Source of the DNA: Gammaproteobacteria bacterium
Lineage (GTDB): Bacteria; Pseudomonadota; Gammaproteobacteria; Pseudomonadales; Azotimanducaceae
DNA: 64,000 nt
Assembly: GCA_005799745.1 (NCBI GenBank)
Contig: SYFY01000156.1
Location: 1 to 64,000 of the forward strand
Direction of reading: 5' to 3'
Shown one piece after another: positions 9,616-17,856 of the stretch. The translations under genes and the position numbers were made by a program. The first letter of the stretch is position 1, and the number at the start of each line of letters is the position of its first letter. Under the pieces are notes generated by a model. The model had not been told where the DNA came from, made no database searches, and was given only the letters and a program-made list of their open reading frames with translations.

Positions 9616-10418
9616 GTACGATTCGTGTTTTCGCAGCCGCTGTACTCTTCTTCGTCGTCGGAGGGGCACACGCCGTGCCTGATTCGGTTGCATGGAATTT
9701 CTGGCGAGCCGAAGGCACTCAAGCGGATGTCGACCATAGCGCCTGGCAGACGCTGCTCGATGACTATGTGATCATCGATCCGCAAGGTGTCAACCGGGTG
9801 CGTTATGGGGTGCTTGGTAGCGAAGCGCGTCCGCGACTACGACGTTACCTCGATCAACTCGCGGCCGTCGATCCACGCTCGCTGACACGTGGAGCACAGC
9901 AGGCGTACTGGATCAACCTCTACAATGCGCTCACCATTGAAACGGTGCTCGACTATCCACGCAAGAAGAGCATTCTGCGCATGGGTCGCAAGCTCCTCGC
10001 CATCGGGCCTTGGGATGATCATCGCATCGAGATAGCCGGTCAGAAGATCACACTGAACGACATTGAACACCGCATCCTCCGACCACTCTTCGGTGATGAA
10101 CGGGTTCACTTTGCGGTGAACTGTGCAAGTGTGTCGTGTCCAAATATTGCCAAGACGGCTTACACGGCAGGAAACCTGGATGAGTTGTTGGACACACAGG
10201 TTGCAGCCTACCTCAAGCACCCGCGTGGACTACGCCAGACGGAGCGAGGCTTCGAGCTGTCCACGATCTTCGATTGGTATCGCATCGATTTTGCGGCTGA
10301 CGAAAAAGGTCTGCGTGAATGGCTGGCCGCGCGGCGTCCGGATATTGCTCCTGGCCTGCAGAACCTTAGCCGGAAGCTCAGCTACGAATACAACTGGGAT
10401 TTGAACGCAGCGGATTGA
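9612..10418 (+). CDS. DUF547 domain protein, exported
   Basis: 268 residues with an N-terminal signal peptide (MSTIRVFAAAVLFFVVGGAHA) ending before VPDS. The core matches DUF547: YWINLYNALTIETVL, a central segment starting WDDHRIEIAGQ, NDIEHRILRP, and HFAVNCASVSCPN with two Cys. Function is unknown in the family; the conserved Cys/His pattern hints at a peptidase- or transglutaminase-like fold (inference). The start overlaps the oxidoreductase stop by 4 bp (ATGA), so the two are translationally coupled although one is cytoplasmic and the other periplasmic. Confidence 0.85.
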   Translation: MSTIRVFAAAVLFFVVGGAHAVPDSVAWNFWRAEGTQADVDHSAWQTLLDDYVIIDPQGVNRVRYGVLGSEARPRLRRYLDQLAAVDPRSLTRGAQQAYWINLYNALTIETVLDYPRKKSILRMGRKLLAIGPWDDHRIEIAGQKITLNDIEHRILRPLFGDERVHFAVNCASVSCPNIAKTAYTAGNLDELLDTQVAAYLKHPRGLRQTERGFELSTIFDWYRIDFAADEKGLREWLAARRPDIAPGLQNLSRKLSYEYNWDLNAAD

Positions 10419-10451
10419 ATCTCACACCGAAGACTGTCGACAGAGGAAACT

Positions 10452-11351
10452 ATGGGAAACGTCATTGATATCAGCAGCGCAAAAACCAATGTGGACGTGG
10501 TGAAACATCCGACGCGATTCGGCGTGACCCTTAAGATGGGTCCCGGTTCGGCCTCGCGAATTTCTCCCACATGGACCATGGCAGGCTGGCGCCTGCAGTT
10601 CGTGCGGCTCATCTCCGGGGATTCTCTTCTACTCGACCAATCTGCCGGTGCGGTGTTTGTGAAAGTCATCGAAGGCGCGCTGGCTTCTCCGCATCGACGT
10701 ACCTATCCCGCGGTCGGTGATGTGGTCACGACGCGGCTTGCACAACCTGTGATTTCAGCCGGCAGCGAAGGGGCGTTACTGTCGGTGTACACCCGCACAC
10801 CCGCCGCGCCACCTGCAGTCCAGCAGATGAACCAGCTGGTGGTGAATGGGCCAATGGCCGAAGCTTTCGCATGGCAGTCCTTTGAACAGCGCTACAACGC
10901 CTACACGCCGTTTTTCAACGGTACAGATGCGCACCTGGTGCCGGGTTTTCATTTACTCGACAACGATGGTGCTGAGATCGCCTATGTCTTTTTTTGGACC
11001 GCAGGGAAGGGGGTCGATCTCTCAACCCACAACCACGGCAATACGCCCAACCCCGATGCACCGGCCTTCGCGGAAGTACATCAGGTACTTTACAACGGGA
11101 CCGGTACCGGCGGGATGTACAGTACACCTGAGCCCGGTGCCGCAGAACGCCATCGTCTGCCGATGTTTGTCGGCGAGGAACACGGACCATTTTTTGTCAT
11201 CACCGGCAACGGCACGGCGAAGCTGCGTGAAAACGGCGCAGTCGAATATCCGTGGCACGGCTGGCAGGCAGGTCAGGATGGTCTTCCAGGTCAGGCTTAC
11301 GATCTGGTCTGCGCGTACGAGATTACGGCGCCGTATGCGAAGGTCGTATAA
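10452..11351 (+). CDS. Cupin-like protein of unknown function
   Basis: 299 residues, no signal peptide. An N-terminal half (about 1-115) and a C-terminal half (about 150-295) both look beta-rich. The C-terminal half carries the histidine-containing stretch STHNHGNTP and FAEVHQVLYNGTGTGGMY, reminiscent of cupin metal ligands (inference). The ATG at 10452 follows GAGGAAAC. It sits 33 bp after DUF547 and could be the third gene of that operon. The stop TAA at 11349-11351 lies in the ATAA direct repeat that precedes a mobile element. The enzyme activity cannot be told. Confidence 0.6.
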   Translation: MGNVIDISSAKTNVDVVKHPTRFGVTLKMGPGSASRISPTWTMAGWRLQFVRLISGDSLLLDQSAGAVFVKVIEGALASPHRRTYPAVGDVVTTRLAQPVISAGSEGALLSVYTRTPAAPPAVQQMNQLVVNGPMAEAFAWQSFEQRYNAYTPFFNGTDAHLVPGFHLLDNDGAEIAYVFFWTAGKGVDLSTHNHGNTPNPDAPAFAEVHQVLYNGTGTGGMYSTPEPGAAERHRLPMFVGEEHGPFFVITGNGTAKLRENGAVEYPWHGWQAGQDGLPGQAYDLVCAYEITAPYAKVV

Positions 11352-11492
11352 GGAAACTCTGATTAATAGGATTTTTCCGTCAGAGCAAGGCGGGAGGAGC
11401 GGAAGGAAATCGCGGATATGCAGTAAATCCGTGATTTTCTGGAGCGACGACCAACGCAACTATGGCGGAAAAAGACACTAATCAGAGATTCC
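11352..11492 (+). mobile_element. MITE-like element A with terminal inverted repeats
   Basis: A 141-bp non-coding element. The left end GGAAACTCTGATTAAT and the right end ACTAATCAGAGATTCC are inverted copies (14 of 16 match). It is flanked on both sides by the direct repeat ATAA (11348-11351 and 11493-11496), which looks like a target-site duplication. The left copy of ATAA contains the stop codon of the cupin-like gene, so the insertion left that gene intact. No transposase is encoded, so it would be moved in trans; the ends and the TAA-containing target resemble IS5-type elements (inference). Confidence 0.7.
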
Positions 11493-11496
11493 ATAA

Positions 11497-11658
11497 GGTA
11501 ACGCTGATCCACTCGCTCCTGCGAATCGATCAGGTCGGCACACTGTGGGTGCCTCTCATTTTCCCTGCGGTTACACGGCTTTGCCCGTGAAAGCGCATGC
11601 GAAGCTCGCGCTACTCGCAAGAAGGCCTGAGCAAGAAGGACTGAATAGTCAGGCCTTC
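11497..11658 (+). repeat. Hairpin-array repeat B, copy 1 (shortened)
   Basis: A 162-bp copy of a family also found at 36991-37172 and 38971-39152, directly abutting element A after its ATAA. It starts GGTAACGCTGATCC and runs through the same ordered blocks as the other copies: CTCCTGCGAATCGATCAGG, a GGCACAC/GGGTGCC hairpin, CGGCTTTGCCCG, and a terminal AAGG-CTGA/TCAG-CCTT palindrome. It is more degenerate than the other two copies. Ends look like terminal inverted repeats of a non-autonomous mobile element. Confidence 0.75.
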
Positions 11659-11704
11659 AATAAGTCGATCGGCTACAACTGTGCATTGAAGGGGTGAATG
11701 TAGG

Positions 11705-12340
11705 ATGTATCTTCCGCCGGCTTTCGCTGGAACTGATCTCTTGACGTTGTGCACGGGTATTCGGTCATGGCCGCTGGCAACGATAATCGAGCAGGTTTCC
11801 GGAGGACTCGATGCCAACCACTTACCGATGTTGTTGGTAGAAACGACACCGGGTGCAATCACCCTTCAGGGTCATGCTCCGCTTCAGAACCCGATCGGTG
11901 ATGACACACCTGAAGGGAAACCAGTGCTGGTCATCTTTCATGGACCATCGGCGTACATCACTCCGGCGTGGTATCCCACCAAACGAGAGCATGGGCGGGT
12001 GGTTCCTACCTGGAACTACGAAGTGATACATATTCACGGTCGGATGCGCATCGTCCGTGACGCGCATTGGATAAGCGCCCAACTTGAAGGACTTACGCGC
12101 CAACAGGAATCGACCTGGGCGGAGCCGTGGTCGCTAGAGGATGCACCCACTGACTATATCCAAGGGCTCGTAACACGACTCAAAGGGATAGAAATCGTCA
12201 TTGATCGCATCATCGGAAAAACCAAGGCGAGCCAGGATCAACCCGCTGCGAATCATCAGGGGGTTCCTGATGGTCTGAAGTCCATGGGCAGTCCTGCCGT
12301 CCATTCAGTCGAGCAGGCCCTCTACAAACGCAACTCGTGA
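11705..12340 (+). CDS. FMN-binding negative transcriptional regulator, PaiB family
   Basis: 211-residue protein of the PaiB family, an FMN-binding split-barrel; PaiB represses sporulation and protease genes in Bacillus, but Gram-negative members are uncharacterised. Family landmarks: LDANHLPMLL, GEPVLVIFHGPSAYITP (here KPVLVIFHGPSAYITPAWY), VVPTWNYEVIHIHG and the C-terminal IEIVIDRIIGKTKASQDQP. The ATG at 11705 gives the typical MYLPPAFA start. It lies right after the two small mobile repeats. Monocistronic, convergent with a broken AsmA-like gene. Confidence 0.88.
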   Translation: MYLPPAFAGTDLLTLCTGIRSWPLATIIEQVSGGLDANHLPMLLVETTPGAITLQGHAPLQNPIGDDTPEGKPVLVIFHGPSAYITPAWYPTKREHGRVVPTWNYEVIHIHGRMRIVRDAHWISAQLEGLTRQQESTWAEPWSLEDAPTDYIQGLVTRLKGIEIVIDRIIGKTKASQDQPAANHQGVPDGLKSMGSPAVHSVEQALYKRNS

Positions 12341-12364
12341 TTGCGCGAGAGCAAATGCGTTCGC

Positions 12365-13805
12365 TCAGTCGTCCTTGCCTGTGATCTTGCGCCAGACGTT
12401 GCGCGTGGTGTCACTGATGCGAGTGCCCATCCGTCTGATCATACCCGGTTTAGTGGCCTCTTCGTTTTCCCCCTCCAGGATTATGCCAGTCAGTTCACCC
12501 GCGGCTGCCGCGCCGCCTGCTCCGAGTTCTTCGCGCAAGGAGTCGCTTACCGCAGCTTTGGCTACCTCACTGAGCAAGGCTTGCACTTCTGGGGGGCGAG
12601 TGGACTCGATGTCGTCGCGGGATCGTTCGGTCAACCCACCCTGAACGGTCTGTGTCTGCCGAACGGCTGCTACTCGCACCTGGTCTGGCTGATCGCGCAA
12701 ACTACTTTCCGCAAGTGTCGCAGCGGTAAGTGCAGCAGGTCGAAATCCCGGCTCGGCGAGGTTACCTTCAAAGCGAGCTGATGCTGTGGGAGCCGCCGCA
12801 TAGGTCGCCTGGTTACGGGTATCGAGTTACTCAACTCCTTCAAAGTGCAATTCTGGCGCGTCGAGTCGTAAAAATGTTCGTTCAAAAAGTTCGAAGTTCA
12901 CCGGCCCGCTGACTTCGCTGCGCATGTCTACCAGACTGGCTCCCGGTAGAAGTCTCGAAAGTGTCGTCGCCGAGAATCGTTGAAGTGTCAGTGTTCCTTG
13001 CAACCTCGGATTCGAAACCAGGTTGGTTTGCCCCCATTCGCCTTCGTCAGGGCGCGGGGGTCTAAAATTCAGCAGATTTCCGGCGGAACTGAGCCGGATC
13101 TGACCGGTGCCAATACGTCCCTGTATCTGCCAGGTTTGAATGTGCTCACTCTGCGACGCTGGCCAGATCACATCACGGGCGCGCAGATTCGTCTCGTCGA
13201 TGCGAATTTCGGCAAACCGCACTTCAGTGGTAGTGCCGTCGGACTGCCCGGCGATTTCTTCACGAATCTCGATGGTGCCTTTATCAATCACAATCCAGTC
13301 GAGGCGCATGACGTCTTCAGGTGCTACTGACGGATCGATCAAGAGGTCTGCTGAAAGGCGTGTATTGGGTGGTGAAGTTCCTGAGTTTCGAGAGACGAGC
13401 GCTGCGAAGCGTGTGTTGTCAAACAGACCCAAGAAGGTCCATTCACCACCCAAAGGTTTTTGGAGACGTAACGAGGGAGAGTCGAGGTGCAGCTGATAAA
13501 TCGCTCCACGCCATCCATGCAGCAATCGTAACAACGCAAAATCCAGAGAAACTCGCGGTATGTCGAGTATGGGGTCGCTGTCCCCCGGCACACCGAGCGT
13601 CACATTGGTCGCGCTCACTGATTGGTTTAACCAGTCGATCTGCCAATCTTCAGTCGTGAGTTCGATGCCGAGCGACTGCGCCCACTCGTGCGCGGCATAG
13701 TTGAGTGTACGGGGCAGGTAATATTGATGGAGCGCGATCCAGGCGAGGCCGATGGACGTTGCAATCCACCAGCCGCGGATGCGCCTCTTAACAGACCGGG
13801 TTCAT
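12365..13805 (-). pseudogene. AsmA/DUF748-like envelope protein, disrupted
   Basis: Reads as one envelope protein: an N-terminal membrane segment (WWIATSIGLAWIAL, about 13760), a long beta-rich periplasmic domain of AsmA type, and an Ala/Glu-rich tail ending WRKITGKDD. Two lesions are visible. TAA at 12827-12829 stops the frame, which then continues unshifted to 12365. At the 5' end the frame upstream of the membrane segment hits TGA (13802-13804) and has no usable start, while an ATG at 13805 lies one base out of phase; removing one base near 13796 would join them. AsmA-like proteins are linked to phospholipid transport and outer-membrane assembly. Family assignment is by layout and is moderate. 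Confidence 0.6.
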
Positions 13806-14207
13806 GTACCGAGCGTTGATGTGTTGTCTGGTTCGGTGGTTTCGTTCTTCACAGTTGCCCGCCTCCAACCTGAATCGCTATATTCAAGCCACGGCCAAGC
13901 TTAACAGGGTGATGAAAAAGCGGCTTCATAGGCGGCTGACCTCGCACGGCGGAAGCGGATGACTGCGGCGAACCACGGGGCCGCAGGAGAAAATGTCTGA
14001 GCACGTTGACCCGTCGGTGCCCGACGCCGGGCTGAGGTATCGCGACACAGTCGATCTGCGAACAGGTTCGCATTCGAACCCCATCCGAAAGTCGAAAAGA
14101 GCGTAAACGTGTGGCGTGGCCCGCTGTTGTTTGGTTGTCTGTTTAGGCTGGTCGCTGGTCCACCTCGAAGATGGAATCGGCACGGCCCCCCTGTTCGGCC
14201 TCGCTGC
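13806..14207. other. 402-bp intergenic region, divergent promoters presumed
   Basis: No gene was recognised between the broken AsmA-like gene and the diguanylate cyclase. The only clear structure is a hairpin GGTTCG-CATT-CGAACC at 14065-14080. No known riboswitch was recognised, although a leader of this length before a GGDEF gene could hold one. Confidence 0.4.
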
Positions 14208-15425
14208 ATGTTCAAAATTACCCCGTTCAATGCGGCGCTCGAGCGCGACTTTCAGGTGGAACTCACCGCCCGAAAAGTATCGCTCACGCGTTTGACGATG
14301 ACGTTGGCCTTTGTCCTGAACGCCGCGTTTGCGGGTCTCGACCATCTGGTGTTGCCGTCGGCCATTGAAGGCGCTTATTGGATTCGAACAGGCATTGGTC
14401 TTGTCGTCATCGTCGCTTTTGCACTCACTTACTTGCCGGACTTTCCCAGACACTATCCCACGGTTGCCTTGGTTGCCTTCGGTTTACTGGGCGCTGGAAT
14501 CCAGGCCCTTATCTTTCTCTCATCACCGGACGATCACGCCTACGACATGTACTTTATGGGCATGATCATGGTCGCGACGGCTCTGCATGCCCTCACGTTT
14601 CTGACTGTAGTGGTGACGGGCGTTTTGTCGTTAGCCTTTATTTGCTCTTACGTAGTGCTCGCGCTGGTTGAACAGAACTACCTCTACAGTCAGTCAGAGG
14701 CGGTGCTGCTGACGAACCTGTTCTTTTTCGTGTCCATGTTGTGCATCGCGATCATCGGACAACTCATCCGCGATCAGTATGCCCGCGAAAACTATCTCCT
14801 CCGACACTCTCTGGCGCGGGACGTCGCGATGAAGGAAGAAGCACGCCGTCGGGCAACCTGGATAGCGGAAAACGATGCACTGACAGGGATCGGTAATCGA
14901 TTTCATTTTGAACAACGGGCGACTGCTTCGGTGGTTCGTGCGGTGGCTGAAGGGCGTTATGCCTTTGTGTTGTTCGTCGACCTGGATGATTTCAAGGACA
15001 TCAACGACCGCTATGGGCATGAAGTGGGTGATCGCGCCCTGAAGTTTGTCGCTGAACAACTGAACGCGAGTTTGCAACCCGACGATGTGTTGGCCCGGAA
15101 TGGTGGCGATGAGTTTGTCGCTTGCCTGGTCCGAGACAACCACGAATCGACCAACATCACCCTGACACGGATCGTCAACTTGCTCAGTCAGGGATTACAG
15201 ATCCGGGATGATCAAGTTCAGGTTGGCGCCAGCATTGGCGTGGCGTGCGCGCCATTTGACGGCTTGTCACTTGCCGAGGTCTTATCGGCAGCTGACGCGG
15301 CGATGTACCGCGTTAAACAGCTTGGCAAGGGCGGCTATGAATTCAGCGATGGACTTAAGCTCCACGCCATACAGGCGGCGAATGAGCCGATGCTGCAGGT
15401 GCGTCGCCACAGCGCATTGGGTTGA
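14208..15425 (+). CDS. Membrane-bound diguanylate cyclase (GGDEF)
   Basis: Makes c-di-GMP from GTP. The ATG at 14208 (MFKITPFNAAL) gives 405 residues; the longer frame upstream has no domain support. Residues about 40-215 hold six hydrophobic segments of a MASE-like sensor, followed by a charged linker (LARDVAMKEEARRRATW) and a GGDEF domain starting NDALTGIGNR. The active motif GGDEF is intact at 299-303 (RNGGDEFVA). No RxxD inhibitory site is seen upstream of it, so product inhibition may be weak. There is no EAL domain. It is transcribed alone, 72 bp before an SDR gene. Confidence 0.9.
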   Translation: MFKITPFNAALERDFQVELTARKVSLTRLTMTLAFVLNAAFAGLDHLVLPSAIEGAYWIRTGIGLVVIVAFALTYLPDFPRHYPTVALVAFGLLGAGIQALIFLSSPDDHAYDMYFMGMIMVATALHALTFLTVVVTGVLSLAFICSYVVLALVEQNYLYSQSEAVLLTNLFFFVSMLCIAIIGQLIRDQYARENYLLRHSLARDVAMKEEARRRATWIAENDALTGIGNRFHFEQRATASVVRAVAEGRYAFVLFVDLDDFKDINDRYGHEVGDRALKFVAEQLNASLQPDDVLARNGGDEFVACLVRDNHESTNITLTRIVNLLSQGLQIRDDQVQVGASIGVACAPFDGLSLAEVLSAADAAMYRVKQLGKGGYEFSDGLKLHAIQAANEPMLQVRRHSALG

Positions 15426-15497
15426 TTTCTCCTCGATCACTTGCCGCTCGGTAGCCTTCTCCGCTAGCGTCGAAGCTCACCAGTTGGAGAGCGTTCG

Positions 15498-16232
15498 ATG
15501 ATCAATGGGCGGTTGGAAGGAAAAGTCTGTCTGATTACCGGTGGCGCACGGGGTCAGGGCGAGGCAGAAGCGCGGCTCTTTCGCAGCGAGGGGGGTTCGG
15601 TCTGGATCACCGATGTGCTTGACGAAACCGGTGAACATCTCGCCAAGGAAATTGGCGCGGAATATCGCCACCTCGACGTCAGCCAGGAAACGGAGTGGAC
15701 GCATCTCATGGACGCGATCATCGCCGTCCATGGCCGCATAGACGTCCTCATCAACAACGCCGGCATCTTTCGACGTAACAAGTTGGTGCACACACCTCTC
15801 GAGGAATACGAAACCGTCATGGCGATCAATGCGCGTGGTGTCTTCCTGGGCATGCGCGCGGTCGCACCGCACATGCTGGCAGCAGGTAGAGGTTCCATCG
15901 TTAACATCTCTTCCCTGGCTGGATTACGGGGCGCCATGGGCGCCTTTGCCTATGGGGCATCGAAGTGGGCCGTGCGTGGGATGACGAAAACCGCAGCGGT
16001 GGAGTTTGCACGCAGCGGTGTTCGGGCGAATTCCATTCATCCGGGTTTGATCGAAACGCCGATGGCGGATCAGCTCGGTGGCAATCTCGACAAGATGTCG
16101 AAACGCACGCCCTTAGGGCGCATGGCCGATGCGGCCGAGGTGGCACGGCTCGCGTTGTTCTTGGCGAGCGACGAGAGTTCTTATTCGACGGGCAGTGAAT
16201 TCATCATCGATGGCGGGTTGAACGCGCTGTAG
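15498..16232 (+). CDS. SDR family NAD(P)-dependent oxidoreductase
   Basis: Classical short-chain dehydrogenase of 244 residues. It has the cofactor motif TGGARGQG (14-21), NNAG (86-89), catalytic S139 and Y152-x3-K156 (AYGASK). An acidic residue at the end of beta-2 (ITDVLD) favours NAD(H). It resembles hydroxysteroid or cyclohexanol dehydrogenases, but the substrate cannot be assigned. It follows the diguanylate cyclase by 72 bp on the same strand and converges on the DUF6152 gene. Confidence 0.88.
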   Translation: MINGRLEGKVCLITGGARGQGEAEARLFRSEGGSVWITDVLDETGEHLAKEIGAEYRHLDVSQETEWTHLMDAIIAVHGRIDVLINNAGIFRRNKLVHTPLEEYETVMAINARGVFLGMRAVAPHMLAAGRGSIVNISSLAGLRGAMGAFAYGASKWAVRGMTKTAAVEFARSGVRANSIHPGLIETPMADQLGGNLDKMSKRTPLGRMADAAEVARLALFLASDESSYSTGSEFIIDGGLNAL

Positions 16233-16259
16233 TGCGCGGATTTCCCAGCGCCTACGGGA

Positions 16260-16730
16260 TCAGTTTTCGGTTGGATCACGTCCGTCTTGTGGCGCGCCTA
16301 TTCCGGACGAGCCCATGAAGATCTTGCGTCCATCGGTGAAGGTCACGTCACGGCCGTTCGCGCGTTGGGATCTGTCCTTCGACTGATATCCGTCCACCAC
16401 GATGACAGTGCCGATCTGCAGGGTCTTCTTGGTCAGGCCGCGGCGGAGCAGGGTGTTGGGTGTACCACCTTCGACCATCCACTGTTCTTTGGTGCCATCT
16501 TCTGTGGTGTGTTCAAGGTGAATCCACGCATGGGGGTTGACCCACTCAACCTTGGTGATGGGACCACGCAGAACCAGCGGTCGATTCGGATCAAATTCAG
16601 CGCCAAAGGCATGGTGAGCCTGCGAGTTTGGGGCGGTGAGTGCGAGGCCAGCGATGAAGGTGGCCAAAACAGGCAAGCGAAAGAGAGGAAAACGAATCAC
16701 GGGCAAACGGTTAGCGGAAAGAATGGACAT
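16260..16730 (-). CDS. DUF6152 family exported protein
   Basis: 156 residues with a signal peptide (hydrophobic LPVLATFIAGLALTAPNSQA) followed by HHAFGAEFD, the hallmark histidine start of DUF6152 proteins, and later VEWVNPHAWIHLE. Function unknown; these small periplasmic proteins often accompany oxidoreductase or DUF-rich clusters. The ATG at 16730 is chosen because GGAG lies 6 nt upstream; a TTG one codon earlier is the alternative. It converges with the SDR gene, with 27 bp between their stop codons. Confidence 0.82.
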   Translation of the reverse strand: MSILSANRLPVIRFPLFRLPVLATFIAGLALTAPNSQAHHAFGAEFDPNRPLVLRGPITKVEWVNPHAWIHLEHTTEDGTKEQWMVEGGTPNTLLRRGLTKKTLQIGTVIVVDGYQSKDRSQRANGRDVTFTDGRKIFMGSSGIGAPQDGRDPTEN

Positions 16731-16812
16731 CAAAAGCTCCGAAGACCAGAACGGTGAATGCAGGCAAGGATAGAAGTCAGCCCGGTGACCTACAAGCGTC
16801 GGTTAGGGCCGC

Positions 16813-17637
16813 CTAACCTTGCGAATGCAGGGTTCGCCGGAGATAGCCTCGTAGTCGCTCCCAGGCATCAACCGCCGGCATCGTTGCTTTTTCGGGATCT
16901 CGGTCGACGTACAGCCAGAAACCGTGAGATACCTCGTCGTAAATGTGCACGTCGTTGCGAATGCCAAGGGTATGTAGGGTCTGCACAAACTTGTCCACGG
17001 ATTTCATTGGGATGCCTGGATCGTTGGAGACAAAAGTTCCGTAAATTTCATGGTTGATGTGTTTCATGCGGGCCGGATCGTCGAGCAGGCGACCGTAAAA
17101 GATCGCAGTGCCGTCGTGATGTTCTCCACCCATCGCGTAGCTCAGGGCGACGCCGCCGCCGTAACACCAACCGATGGTCGCCACTTTTCCGGTGAAATCA
17201 GGGCGTGCTTTGAGCGCCTTAACCGCCGCGTTGACGTTGGCGATGATGCGCTCGGGTTTGGCCAGGGTTTCGCGAACCAAAGCCATGTTTTCTCGAGGGT
17301 TGTTGCCGGTGCGACCGCTGTACAGATCAGCAGCCAGGGCGATGTAACCTTCGGCCGCGAAAGCGTCGGCGGTTTCTTTGATCCGAGGCACGAGTCCATT
17401 CCACTCGTGAATCAAAAGTACTGCGGGGAAGGGGCCTTTGCCTTCGGGTACCGCGAGGTATCCCGAGGACTCGGGATCGTCTGGGTCGTATCCCAGGGCT
17501 TCGCCCTGGAGTGGGCCTGCTTTGCCAAAAATCGCCGCAGGCAAGGTGCCGTTAGGAATAGACGATTGCGGTACGGTAGCTTCGAGTGAAATGGCCAGAG
17601 CCAATAGGCTGAGCGCGATCAAGAGTCGCAGGTGCAT
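16813..17637 (-). CDS. Dienelactone hydrolase family protein, exported
   Basis: Alpha/beta hydrolase of 274 residues with a Cys-His-Asp triad: nucleophile in GWCYGGG, Asp in FVSNDPGIP and His in VSHGFWLY. The ATG at 17637 is preceded by GGGAGGG at ideal spacing and gives a signal peptide (MHLRLLIALSLLALAISLEA), so the protein is likely periplasmic. Dienelactone hydrolases open lactones in chlorocatechol breakdown; exported members act on unknown esters. Same strand as the DUF6152 gene, 82 bp upstream of it. Confidence 0.87.
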   Translation of the reverse strand: MHLRLLIALSLLALAISLEATVPQSSIPNGTLPAAIFGKAGPLQGEALGYDPDDPESSGYLAVPEGKGPFPAVLLIHEWNGLVPRIKETADAFAAEGYIALAADLYSGRTGNNPRENMALVRETLAKPERIIANVNAAVKALKARPDFTGKVATIGWCYGGGVALSYAMGGEHHDGTAIFYGRLLDDPARMKHINHEIYGTFVSNDPGIPMKSVDKFVQTLHTLGIRNDVHIYDEVSHGFWLYVDRDPEKATMPAVDAWERLRGYLRRTLHSQG

Positions 17638-17856
17638 GTGTCCCTCCCGTCGGTGCGTACCCGACGTCCTTATCCGACGCTGATCCCGCAGCGCTTGTTT
17701 AAAGTCTCCCCACCCCGTCTGTATCACTCATAGGTCATCCGCAAAGCCTTGCTGCTGCGCCGACGTTCGTGGCTGTGGTATGGCTTTAGCGAAGGGCCTG
17801 TGATGATGGTAGGCTCCTGTTCACTCATTCCTTCCCGCTAAGACGAAGGGGATTTC

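Noticed and set aside
14065-14080. Hairpin GGTTCG-CATT-CGAACC as a tRNA T-arm
   Set aside because: No acceptor or anticodon stems pair around it and the loop is only four bases.
17701-17856. Spacer between the hydrolase and the redoxin selenoprotein as a riboswitch
   Set aside because: No conserved riboswitch core was recognisable; it only holds divergent promoters.
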